Source: Crocinitomicaceae bacterium (GTDB taxonomy: Bacteria > Bacteroidota > Bacteroidia > Flavobacteriales_D > Crocinitomicaceae). From it: 7,361 nt of DNA. The notes under the pieces were generated by a model. It was not told the origin of the DNA. It made no database searches and saw only the letters and a program-made list of their open reading frames with translations. Each line of letters begins with the position of its first letter. Positions within the stretch are counted from its first letter, which is position 1. Shown one piece after another: positions 1-6,407 of this stretch. A program made the position numbers and the translations under genes. The DNA lies in NCBI GenBank assembly GCA_003512365.1, contig DORI01000267.1:1-7361 (forward strand), written 5' to 3'.

Positions 1-613
1 ATAAATCTTCATAAGGAATCGTTATTATTCTCAATCCAATTATTTCATTTTCATTATACCAAACAATGGGTGAGGAAGTTACAGCACCAGTGAGAATACC
101 GTTTACAATAATAAATGGTATTAAAGCGACCGAGTATGTTAATGAAAAATATTGAAGCCAATATGAACGAGATGTTAAGGCATACAAACTCAACCCTGCC
201 GCAATTATACTTGCGTATAATGTGTAGAGACCATTCACATTAATTATCGAATTAAAAATCGCTAAACAGGTAAATACTACGAAGAATATTTTAGAAAATT
301 TTGAAAATGAAATTCCTTTAAAATATGCAAGTAATACTTCATATATAAACACACAATTATAAGGGACAACAAAAAAGAACAATACTTCCTCTAACGGTAA
401 CCTTCCAAAATAAATACCAAGTACATGATAATCCGTGAACCCCCAAACTTCCCATTGGGTAAAAAGTTCATCCCAAATTAAAAATGGGAATGCGACGCTT
501 AATATAGCAATACTAACACTTTTCCAATGCTTATAAAAGGCAACTTTTTTATCAAAACTTAAAAGGAGCGGACCAATATATGAAGCTAATATAACCCAGG
601 CATAGGTGCTCAT
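1..613 (-). CDS. crtYcd: Lycopene beta-cyclase, fused CrtYcd type (partial, C-terminus off the left edge)
   Basis: This integral membrane protein should cyclise one or both ends of lycopene to beta rings. The visible 204 residues are highly hydrophobic with several membrane helices. They contain the lycopene cyclase domain signature twice: LPLEEVLFFF at residues 72-81, followed by an aromatic-rich helix, and IPYEDL at 199-204 where the window ends. The PxE(E/D) acidic motif, one per domain, marks the heterodimeric CrtYc/CrtYd family; here both halves lie in one chain, as is usual in Bacteroidota, where full length is about 230 residues, so roughly 25-30 residues are missing. The start ATG (611-613) shares one base with the TAA stop of crtZ (TAATG), implying translational coupling. 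Whether it makes one or two rings cannot be read from the sequence. Confidence 0.9.
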   Translation of the reverse strand, partial: MSTYAWVILASYIGPLLLSFDKKVAFYKHWKSVSIAILSVAFPFLIWDELFTQWEVWGFTDYHVLGIYFGRLPLEEVLFFFVVPYNCVFIYEVLLAYFKGISFSKFSKIFFVVFTCLAIFNSIINVNGLYTLYASIIAAGLSLYALTSRSYWLQYFSLTYSVALIPFIIVNGILTGAVTSSPIVWYNENEIIGLRIITIPYEDL

Positions 614-1089
614 TATTTGGAGAATTTACGTTTGTACGTTTGAACAGCCTCTTTGTAATATTTTCTTGGTACTATCAACATTCCAAAACACTCTCCGTGA
701 TGCTTTCCTAGGTGTTTATGATGTACTTTATGGGCTTTTCTAATGGCATAAAAATAAGGATGATCAATATCTCGTAACCATTTAAATCTCCTGTGGATAT
801 AAACATCATGAATCATAAAATAAGTGAAACCGTATAGAGCGATTCCAAAACCAATCCATACTGCAGGATAAACTTCGTTCATGAGTCCTAGCATGATACA
901 CAACCAAGAAGGTATGGCATAAATCAAAAAGAAGACGTCATTTCTTTCAAAAAATCCAGGCTCTTCTTGATGATGGTCTTTATGAAAATACCACATAAGG
1001 CCATGCATAACAAATTTGTGTGTGGCCCAAGCCATAAATTCCATTCCGAAGAAGGTTAACAGTAAAATAATCACTCCAAAAACAATCAT
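613..1089 (-). CDS. crtZ: Beta-carotene 3-hydroxylase CrtZ (non-haem di-iron)
   Basis: It adds a 3-hydroxyl group to the beta ring of carotenoids using O2 and a di-iron centre in the membrane. All four histidine motifs of the CrtZ/fatty acid hydroxylase family are present in the 158 residues: H24-x4-H29, H36-x2-H39-H40, H94-x4-H99 and H120-x2-H123-H124. Hydrophobic stretches at about 3-20, 52-70 and 74-92 fit membrane helices, and length is typical for bacterial CrtZ. The start ATG overlaps the TGA of the upstream CruF-family gene by 4 bases (ATGA), and its own stop overlaps the start of the lycopene cyclase. Cyclase plus hydroxylase side by side indicates a hydroxylated monocyclic or bicyclic xanthophyll such as zeaxanthin, saproxanthin or myxol. 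The family assignment is firm; the exact substrate is inferred from the neighbours. Confidence 0.95.
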   Translation of the reverse strand: MIVFGVIILLLTFFGMEFMAWATHKFVMHGLMWYFHKDHHQEEPGFFERNDVFFLIYAIPSWLCIMLGLMNEVYPAVWIGFGIALYGFTYFMIHDVYIHRRFKWLRDIDHPYFYAIRKAHKVHHKHLGKHHGECFGMLIVPRKYYKEAVQTYKRKFSK

Positions 1090-1727
1090 AAGTAATGCAC
1101 GTTAAGTATGATAAAAAAAACAACTATAACTAATAACAATACTTCAAAAACTTTGTTCTTTTCTTCTAACTTTAATCCATAGAAAATAGATTGAATAACA
1201 ATTCCGGTAATAAACCAACAGATGAAGTTATAGCTTGGGATAATGTTGTCTTTCCAATACCAGAAATCGGTATGCGCAGAAATAGGTTCAATAAGCATAT
1301 CTAATATGGTCATTAGTGTACCACTTACGACAATTTTAACGATTGTATTAAGATTTGTTCTAGCCATTAAAGATGAAGCAGCAACAGCAACAATTCCCCA
1401 ATTTAAACCGATCACGAGAGGCACATCAAAAACTTTAACTCCTAAATTTTCTCCGTACCTATAATTGCCGAAAAGTAAACCCGTATGAACACCAATGAGC
1501 TCAACAGAAATTCCTATAATGAATGCCGAAATAAGAAAAATAATGAAATTCTTCTTCTTTGTTTTTTTACCTAAAATAACAATTGAAAAGGTTAATAAAA
1601 GATTGAATGGCGTTAACGAAAGAAACCATTCACTATGAGAAGGTAAAGTTGAGCCTACAGCTCCAATTGAATAAAATAAGATTAAAAGGGAAATTAAAAG
1701 GTGTTCTTTTTTAAGGACGAGTTTCAC
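1086..1727 (-). CDS. cruF: CruF-family carotenoid biosynthesis membrane protein (DUF422), probable carotenoid 1',2'-hydratase
   Basis: This is a 213-residue polytopic membrane protein. Conserved features of the CruF/DUF422 family are visible: E76-x-IGVHTG (to 83), FGNYRYGENLG (86-96), VP then IGLNW (102-110), D143 with EP at 147-148, FWYW (155-158) and IPSYN (163-167). Characterised members in cyanobacteria, Deinococcus and haloarchaea add water to the psi end of gamma-carotene or to C50 carotenoids; that activity here is inferred from the family. Translation begins at GTG (1727-1725): no upstream ATG is available, the next in-frame Met is at residue 121, and GTG overlaps the TGA of the upstream SDR gene (GTGA). 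With CrtYcd and CrtZ it would give a 1'-hydroxy psi-end, 3-hydroxy beta-ring pigment. An alternative is a related but different membrane role within DUF422. Confidence 0.82.
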   Translation of the reverse strand: MKLVLKKEHLLISLLILFYSIGAVGSTLPSHSEWFLSLTPFNLLLTFSIVILGKKTKKKNFIIFLISAFIIGISVELIGVHTGLLFGNYRYGENLGVKVFDVPLVIGLNWGIVAVAASSLMARTNLNTIVKIVVSGTLMTILDMLIEPISAHTDFWYWKDNIIPSYNFICWFITGIVIQSIFYGLKLEEKNKVFEVLLLVIVVFFIILNVHYL

Positions 1728-2731
1728 GATATCTTATTTTTAATGGAATAATCAATCGTTTCATCGAGTGAAAAAAAAGTATGATTGAATGCGGATTTTA
1801 ACTTCTCTTTACTGTAAGTAATTGTTTTAAAGGAAGATTTTACAGTGTCTCTACTCAAACCTTTCTTATTGTTACTAAAAAGCTGAAACCACTCATTCAA
1901 TAAGGCAACAAAAAGCGCTAAGTTATACGTAACTTTATAACGAGGAGATTTAGTACCCATGTATTTAGTGAGCTTTTTAAACAATTCCAAAAAACTAATG
2001 TTCTCCCCGATACATAGAAAGCGCTCTTTTTTAATTTGGGAATTCATTAAAAGAATCATAAACTGAGCAACATCTCTTGCATCTACAATTGCATTAGAAC
2101 CAGGGGTATAAAACGAAATTCCTTTTGAAGCAGTTTTTAAAATCGACAACGATGAATCATTCCAATTTCCGGCGCCTAAAATCACACATGGATTTATTAT
2201 GACGGCATCTAATCCCTCTTCAATTCCTCGCCAAACCTCTTTTTCGGCAAGGTGTTTTGATATAGAATAGGCACTTGTTCCTTTTGTTAATTCCCATTTG
2301 GAGTTTTCGGTTGTCAAATCACTTTTTGAAAATCCTACAGCAGCCGTTGAACTGACGTAACAAAGTCGAATGTTTGGGATATTAAGACAAGTATTTACCA
2401 ATAAAGCGGTAACTTCTTTATTCTGTTTTAATAATCTTGAAAAGTCTGAAGAGAAAAAAGAAACAAGCGCAGCACAATGATAAACTTGGGAGCAATTTTC
2501 CAATAATGTACCCACATCATATGGATTGCACAAATCAGCTTGTCGCCATTCAATTCTGTCAAAATCAACAATAGCGGACTCACCGCCCAAAATCAAAAAT
2601 AACATTCTTACTTGGTCAATACGTTTTTGAGAACGAAAACTAGCACGAATGTTAGATTCACCATTATTTTTAGTTAAAAAATAAAGTAAGTGTGATCCTA
2701 AAAGGCCTGTTCCACCAGTAACGACAATCAT
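1724..2731 (-). CDS. NAD(P)-dependent epimerase/dehydratase, extended short-chain dehydrogenase
   Basis: This is a 335-residue extended SDR enzyme. Seen directly: an N-terminal Rossmann motif TGGTGLLGSH (5-14, G6xxG9xxG12), D66 after the third strand in the place that usually contacts adenine, HCAALV (85-90) for the fourth strand, S127/S128, and the catalytic pair Y155-x3-K159, followed by INPCVILG (179-186). The overall look is that of the dihydroflavonol-reductase or 3-beta-hydroxysteroid dehydrogenase-like group common in Bacteroidota, and the protein appears cytosolic. The substrate is unknown. It is the second gene of the carotenoid unit, 23 bases after the regulator gene and overlapping the CruF-family gene by 4 bases, so it is probably co-expressed with pigment synthesis. 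A redox step on a hydroxylated carotenoid or its sugar is possible but unproven; it may be unrelated metabolism carried in the operon. Confidence 0.85.
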   Translation of the reverse strand: MIVVTGGTGLLGSHLLYFLTKNNGESNIRASFRSQKRIDQVRMLFLILGGESAIVDFDRIEWRQADLCNPYDVGTLLENCSQVYHCAALVSFFSSDFSRLLKQNKEVTALLVNTCLNIPNIRLCYVSSTAAVGFSKSDLTTENSKWELTKGTSAYSISKHLAEKEVWRGIEEGLDAVIINPCVILGAGNWNDSSLSILKTASKGISFYTPGSNAIVDARDVAQFMILLMNSQIKKERFLCIGENISFLELFKKLTKYMGTKSPRYKVTYNLALFVALLNEWFQLFSNNKKGLSRDTVKSSFKTITYSKEKLKSAFNHTFFSLDETIDYSIKNKIS

Positions 2732-2749
2732 TAGACAAAACTAATGATT
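2726..2749 (-). promoter_or_regulatory. Inverted repeat enclosing the SDR start codon
   Basis: AATCATTAG (2726-2734), a 6-base loop and CTAATGATT (2741-2749) form a perfect 9-base inverted repeat. The SDR start codon (2729-2731) lies within one arm. In the minus-strand RNA the ATG would be paired in a hairpin that begins about 5 bases after the stop codon of the upstream regulator gene. A ribosome finishing that gene would open the hairpin, so it could couple SDR translation to regulator translation. It could equally be a protein-binding dyad. The stem is AT-rich and hence not very stable. Confidence 0.5.
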
Positions 2750-2754
2750 AATAA

Positions 2755-3096
2755 CTACTTGGAATTTTTCTCAAGTAAAAGATTGTATTTTTCTAATAAA
2801 TTGAGGTATTTATTTTTCCAGAACTCTACGGTATTATTGCTTTCAGAGTCGGAACCACTGTCCTCCAATTGCATGGCAACCGTCATGTTACGGTATTTTT
2901 TTAGCTCAATAATATCTTCTGAGAAATCATGATGAATGATTTTTCCTATTTCTAGAACGTAATCAATTGAAACATTCGGGTTTTCGAAGGCATTGTAGAT
3001 CCACCGTCTACTTTTTTTTAATCGATGAGTAAGCTTTGTTAGAGGCATTCCGCTATCACGAACAGCTTTCTCTAAAATTTCTCCTTTGTGCTGCAT
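2755..3096 (-). CDS. Small helix-turn-helix DNA-binding protein with C-terminal coiled coil
   Basis: This 113-residue protein has a Cro/XRE-like N-terminal helical domain (about 3-67): an amphipathic helix near 5-14, a second helix from about 18, then KKSRRWIYNAFENPNVS (27-43), a basic stretch suited to DNA contact, and IDYVLEIGKIIHHD (44-57). An acidic/serine linker (78-89) follows, then a leucine-rich heptad segment (91-110) that probably dimerises. Similar short proteins of unknown function occur in Bacteroidota; that recollection is not tested here. It is first in the transcription unit that includes the SDR and carotenoid genes, behind a promoter rich in dyads, so self-regulation and control of pigment genes are plausible inferences. 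No enzyme motif is seen. Start ATG is at 3094-3096, stop TAG at 2755-2757. Confidence 0.8.
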   Translation of the reverse strand: MQHKGEILEKAVRDSGMPLTKLTHRLKKSRRWIYNAFENPNVSIDYVLEIGKIIHHDFSEDIIELKKYRNMTVAMQLEDSGSDSESNNTVEFWKNKYLNLLEKYNLLLEKNSK

Positions 3097-3144
3097 TTCA
3101 AAGAAATCTTTTAAAGTTAATAACTACCTAACGCTTTGCTAGGT

Positions 3145-3197
3145 CATACATATGTAACAAAGTTACTGAAATATTTGTTCAGCAAGTATTATGTATG
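3145..3197. repeat. Inverted repeat flanking the regulator/carotenoid promoter
   Basis: CATACATA (3145-3152) and TATGTATG (3190-3197) are perfect 8-base inverted copies 37 bases apart, and the predicted promoter elements lie between them. The left arm overlaps a 10-base palindrome, TACATATGTA (3147-3156). This may be a pair of operator half-sites, but 8-base matches also arise by chance in AT-rich DNA. Confidence 0.3.
3158..3185 (-). promoter_or_regulatory. Bacteroidota-type promoter for the regulator-carotenoid unit, with dyads
   Basis: Read on the minus strand, TTG (3185-3183) is followed by 17 bases and TAACTTTG (3165-3158), matching the -33 TTG / -7 TAnnTTTG pattern of the primary sigma factor in Bacteroidota. 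Transcription should start near 3151-3153, leaving a leader of about 55 bases before the regulator ATG. The 17-base spacer is itself an inverted repeat, CTGAA-N7-TTCAG (3166-3182), and the -7 element is covered by GTAAC-AAA-GTTAC (3154-3166). Both are candidate operators. No terminator for hemL is visible upstream, so some readthrough from hemL is possible. Confidence 0.6.
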
Positions 3198-3214
3198 CAG
3201 AGTTTTTTTTTATT

Positions 3215-4522
3215 TTAGTTCATGCAGTAAACTAATCCCTTCTTGATTATGTTTGACGCTTCTTTTAGCAAATACTCGTCATGTACAGAGGAAACAAATC
3301 CAACTTCATAACCACTTGGGCCAAGATAAACTCCGTTGTTAAGTAAAAAAGAATGCAGTTTGTTAAAATGAGACATGTCAGCATCAATTTCCGAAGCTTG
3401 CCGAACGCGTTTTTTTCCGTTAAATGAGAACCAAAAAATGGATCCTATGGCCACTAATTCTACTGCCAAATTATTTTCTAAACAAAAGGCATTAATGTCA
3501 TTTATGAAACTATTTGTTTTCTCGGATTGAGAAGTGTAAAAGTCTGTTTCGCTGCATTTTTTGAGTTGCGCCAAACCTGCGGCCATGGCAACTGGATTGC
3601 CAGAAAGCGTTCCAGCCTGATAAACAGGGCCATCGGGTGAGACAAAGGACATTATTTCTTTTTTTGCACCATAAGCACCAACGGGCAAACCACCCCCAAT
3701 AATTTTGCCGTAGGTTACAATATCGGGTTTGATGTTGTAGAGTTCAGCCGCGCCTCCGAAAGCTACGCGAAAGCCTGAAATTACTTCATCGAAAATCAAT
3801 AATATTCCATGATTTGAACAAATTTCTCTAACTTCATGAAGAAACGATTTGTCCTGAAGTATTAATCCATTGTTTGCGGGAATTGGCTCAATGATAATAC
3901 AAGCAAGCTCTTCCTTGTAAGTAGAAATACAATTTTTAAGAGTTTCACTATCATTCAAAGGTAAAACTATTGTTTCGTTCGCTAATTGTTCCGGTACGCC
4001 TGCGCTTGATGATGTGCCAAATGTTGCCAATCCACTTCCTGCCTTTACCATTAATGAATCTACATGTCCGTGATAACAGCCATCAAATTTTATAATTTTC
4101 GATTTTCCGGTATACCCACGAGCCAATCGGATAGCAGACATGACCGCTTCGGTTCCTGAACTTACAAATCTTATTTTATCTATGAACGGGATTCTTTGTA
4201 AAATGAACTCTGCTAAGTTATTTTCATGTTTTGTTGGTGCTCCGAAACTTGCTCCATTTTTCAATGTGTCAATAATTGCTTCAAAAACATCGGGATCATT
4301 GTGACCATGAATAAGCGGTCCCCAACTACAACAAAAATCGATAAATTTATTCCCGTCTTCGTCCCAAAGGTAAGCTCCTTCTCCTTTTTGAATAAACAAT
4401 GGAGTTCCACCAACTGATTTGAAAGCGCGTACAGGTGAATTTACACCTCCTGGAAAAAAGGTTTTAGATTTATCAAAAAGAGCTGCTGAGGCCACTCGAC
4501 TTATTGGTTCATTTCTGTTCAT
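3215..4522 (-). CDS. hemL: Glutamate-1-semialdehyde 2,1-aminomutase
   Basis: This PLP enzyme converts glutamate-1-semialdehyde to 5-aminolevulinate in the C5 route to haem and other tetrapyrroles, acting in the cytosol. The 435 residues match the usual length. Signatures seen are FPGGVNSPVRAF (23-34), SSGTEAV (121-127, phosphate binding), YHGH (150-153), EPIPANNG (212-219), the cofactor aspartate in FDEV (244-247), the PLP-binding lysine K273 in TYGKIIGGGLPVGAYG, and GTLSGNP (304-310). The start ATG (4520-4522) gives about 22 residues before the FPGG motif, normal for the family. It is transcribed divergently from kynU with only 41 bases between start codons. The gene appears intact. On the minus strand its stop is followed by a run of A residues rather than a hairpin plus T-run, so no intrinsic terminator is apparent. 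Confidence 0.97.
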   Translation of the reverse strand: MNRNEPISRVASAALFDKSKTFFPGGVNSPVRAFKSVGGTPLFIQKGEGAYLWDEDGNKFIDFCCSWGPLIHGHNDPDVFEAIIDTLKNGASFGAPTKHENNLAEFILQRIPFIDKIRFVSSGTEAVMSAIRLARGYTGKSKIIKFDGCYHGHVDSLMVKAGSGLATFGTSSSAGVPEQLANETIVLPLNDSETLKNCISTYKEELACIIIEPIPANNGLILQDKSFLHEVREICSNHGILLIFDEVISGFRVAFGGAAELYNIKPDIVTYGKIIGGGLPVGAYGAKKEIMSFVSPDGPVYQAGTLSGNPVAMAAGLAQLKKCSETDFYTSQSEKTNSFINDINAFCLENNLAVELVAIGSIFWFSFNGKKRVRQASEIDADMSHFNKLHSFLLNNGVYLGPSGYEVGFVSSVHDEYLLKEASNIIKKGLVYCMN

Positions 4523-4528
4523 TTCTCT

Positions 4529-4549
4529 TATCTTTGTTGTACAAAATTA
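4529..4549. promoter_or_regulatory. Facing -7 elements of the divergent kynU and hemL promoters
   Basis: On the plus strand TATCTTTG (4529-4536) fits the -7 element for kynU, with a possible -33 TTG at 4504-4506 (22-base spacer) inside the hemL coding start. On the minus strand TAATTTTG (4549-4542) fits the -7 element for hemL; its -33 region has no clear TTG. The two sites are 5 bases apart, and the palindrome TTGTACAA (4537-4544) sits between them, overlapping the hemL element. Predicted transcription starts fall within or next to the opposing element, so polymerase occupancy should be mutually exclusive. Confidence 0.55.
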
Positions 4550-4563
4550 CGAACAATCAAGAT

Positions 4564-5841
4564 ATGTTTAAGTTTCAGAATTCCATTGATTTCGCGAGAA
4601 GCATGGATCAACAAGATGCATTGAAAGAATTCAGGCAAAAATTTATTTTCCCAACGTTTACTGAAAAACCAGTCATTTATTTTACCGGTAATTCCTTAGG
4701 TCTTCAACCAAAAAAAGCCTCAGAATATTTGAATGAAGAGTTGGAGGATTGGGCAAAATATGGAGTTGAAGGCCACTTTTTGGCGAGGAGACCATGGTAT
4801 TCATATCACGAACAACTGACAGAATTGACTGCTAAAATCGTAGGTGCCAAACCTATCGAGGTTGTGGTAACGCATTCGCTCACTACGAACTTACATTTAT
4901 TAATGGTCTCTTTTTACAGGCCACAAGGTAAAAGAACAAAAATACTTTGTGAGGCAAAGGCATTTCCAAGTGATCAATATGCTTTAGAATCGCAAGTTGC
5001 ATTTCACGGTTTGTCGAAGGATCATCTTGTAGAAATATTCCCTAGGGAAGGCGATCAATTGATTAGAGAGGAAGATATTTTTGCCAAAATCGAGGAATTG
5101 GATGACGAATTAGCCTTGGTTATGATTGGGGGTGTGAATTATTACACGGGACAATTATTCGACATGGAAAAAATTACGGCCGCTGGACACGCTGTAGGAG
5201 CTAAAGTAGGCTTCGATTTGGCACACGCTGCTGGAAATATTAACCTCAAGTTGCACGATTGGGGTGTTGATTTTGCTGCATGGTGCGGTTATAAATACTT
5301 GAATTCTTCTCCAGGTGGTGTTTCTGGGATTTTTGTCCATGAACGTCATGCAAACGATCGCACACTACCTAGATTTGCAGGTTGGTGGGGATATGACAAG
5401 TCAAAGAGATTTAAAATGGAAGCTGGATTTCAACCTATGCCAGGTGCAGATGGGTGGCAATTAAGTAACGCGCCTGTATTGTCTATGGCTGTCCATTTAG
5501 CCTCCTTAGAAATTTTTAGTGAGGCAGGCATGGAAGCCATTGGTAAAAAAAGAGATCAACTCACGGAATATTTAGAATTCATCATAGATGATTTATCTGC
5601 TCGAAATCAAGAAAGGTGCACGTTTGAATTGATAACACCGCGGGATAAATCAAAAAGAGGAGCCCAGCTGTCAATAATGGCAAAAGGACAAGGAAAATCA
5701 TTGTTTGAAGCGTTGAGTAAAGAGGGAGTTGTTTCAGATTGGCGAGAGCCAAACGTTATTCGCGTTGCACCTGCTCCGCTGTACAATTCCTTTGAAGATT
5801 GTTTTCGGTTTGGTGAGGCCTTGCAAGCTGCTATCCAATAA
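4564..5841 (+). CDS. kynU: Kynureninase
   Basis: This PLP-dependent enzyme cleaves L-kynurenine or 3-hydroxykynurenine to anthranilate or 3-hydroxyanthranilate plus alanine. In bacteria with the kynurenine pathway it supports tryptophan degradation and de novo NAD synthesis. From the chosen start the protein has 425 residues, the usual length. Motifs are YFTGNSLGLQP (39-49), EGHF (69-72), THSLTTNLHLL (103-113), FPSDQYA (134-140), the cofactor aspartate in GFDLAHAAGN (216-225, D218), and the PLP lysine K244 in WCGYKYLNSSPGG (240-252). An in-frame ATG at 4504 would add 20 residues but lies inside hemL on the opposite strand and upstream of the likely transcription start, so 4564 is preferred. 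The last 11 bases overlap the 3' end of purN on the other strand. Other kynurenine pathway genes are not in the window. Confidence 0.95.
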   Translation: MFKFQNSIDFARSMDQQDALKEFRQKFIFPTFTEKPVIYFTGNSLGLQPKKASEYLNEELEDWAKYGVEGHFLARRPWYSYHEQLTELTAKIVGAKPIEVVVTHSLTTNLHLLMVSFYRPQGKRTKILCEAKAFPSDQYALESQVAFHGLSKDHLVEIFPREGDQLIREEDIFAKIEELDDELALVMIGGVNYYTGQLFDMEKITAAGHAVGAKVGFDLAHAAGNINLKLHDWGVDFAAWCGYKYLNSSPGGVSGIFVHERHANDRTLPRFAGWWGYDKSKRFKMEAGFQPMPGADGWQLSNAPVLSMAVHLASLEIFSEAGMEAIGKKRDQLTEYLEFIIDDLSARNQERCTFELITPRDKSKRGAQLSIMAKGQGKSLFEALSKEGVVSDWREPNVIRVAPAPLYNSFEDCFRFGEALQAAIQ

Positions 5842-6400
5842 CAAAGTTTTTAACGACTTCTGGAAAATATAGCTCCTCGAGTTGTCTTACTTTTTGTTCG
5901 ATTTGATCTACATCATCTGATTTCGAAATAGTTACTTCATACTGAGCGATAATTTTTCCTTGGTCGTATATTTCAGAGACTTCATGTATGGTAATTCCTG
6001 TTTTTGTTTCACCTGCATTGAAAACAGCTTGATGAACATGACGACCATACATGCCTTTTCCACCATACTTGGGAAGTAGTGAAGGATGAATGTTTAATAT
6101 TCGTTCTCTGTAATTTTTTATAATGTTAGGAGAAATTTTTTTAAGAAATCCTGCAAGAATTATGTGAGTGACATGTTTTTCCTGGCAAATTCTTTCTATT
6201 TGTATATTCAATTCATCGGTATCTCCAGATAGCTCAAGATATTCTAACTTTCGGTCATTGCAAAAACTCTGAATTGATTCGTTATTTTTGGAGGATAACA
6301 CAATGAAACTACAACAAGTTCTTAAAGGTTCAAAATTAATCATCCGGCGCGCGTTGGATCCTGTTCCTGAAATCAATATGGCTATTTTAGGTGAATTCAT
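5831..6400 (-). CDS. purN: Phosphoribosylglycinamide formyltransferase (GAR transformylase)
   Basis: It transfers a formyl group from 10-formyltetrahydrofolate to glycinamide ribonucleotide, the third step of purine synthesis, in the cytosol. In 189 residues the family motifs are clear: SGTGSN (11-16, phosphate binding), LAGFLKKIS (82-90), NIHPSLLPKYGGKGMYG (103-119) with catalytic N103 and H105, and catalytic D146 in the segment HEVSEIYDQG (139-148). These correspond to N106, H108 and D144 of the E. coli enzyme. The start ATG at 6398-6400 places the phosphate loop at the usual distance from the N-terminus. The gene diverges from acpP and converges on kynU with overlapping 3' ends, leaving no room for a terminator between them. 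Confidence 0.95.
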   Translation of the reverse strand: MNSPKIAILISGTGSNARRMINFEPLRTCCSFIVLSSKNNESIQSFCNDRKLEYLELSGDTDELNIQIERICQEKHVTHIILAGFLKKISPNIIKNYRERILNIHPSLLPKYGGKGMYGRHVHQAVFNAGETKTGITIHEVSEIYDQGKIIAQYEVTISKSDDVDQIEQKVRQLEELYFPEVVKNFVIG

Positions 6401-6407
6401 GGGATTA

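Noticed and set aside
1243..1464. Plus-strand open frame of 73 codons inside the CruF-family gene
   Set aside because: It is antisense to a gene with clear family motifs and has no promoter or family resemblance.
2736..2743. TAGTTTTG on the minus strand as a -7 element for an SDR promoter
   Set aside because: It matches TAnnTTTG but ends only 4 bases before the ATG and has no TTG at the proper distance; the bases are better explained as the hairpin loop and arm.
3203..3211. Run of nine T after a 5-base hairpin (3166-3182), resembling a plus-strand terminator
   Set aside because: No plus-strand gene ends here, the hairpin is 20 bases away from the T-run, and the same dyad fits better as part of the minus-strand promoter.
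4537..4544. TTGTACAA read as a CarH/LitR-type light-regulator site
   Set aside because: An 8-base palindrome is too short to assign to a regulator, it lies at hemL/kynU rather than at the carotenoid promoter, and no MerR-type gene is in the window.
4504..4563. 20-residue N-terminal extension of kynureninase from an upstream in-frame ATG
   Set aside because: It overlaps the hemL 5' end, lies upstream of the likely kynU transcription start, and is not needed by the family length; the ATG at 4564 fits better.
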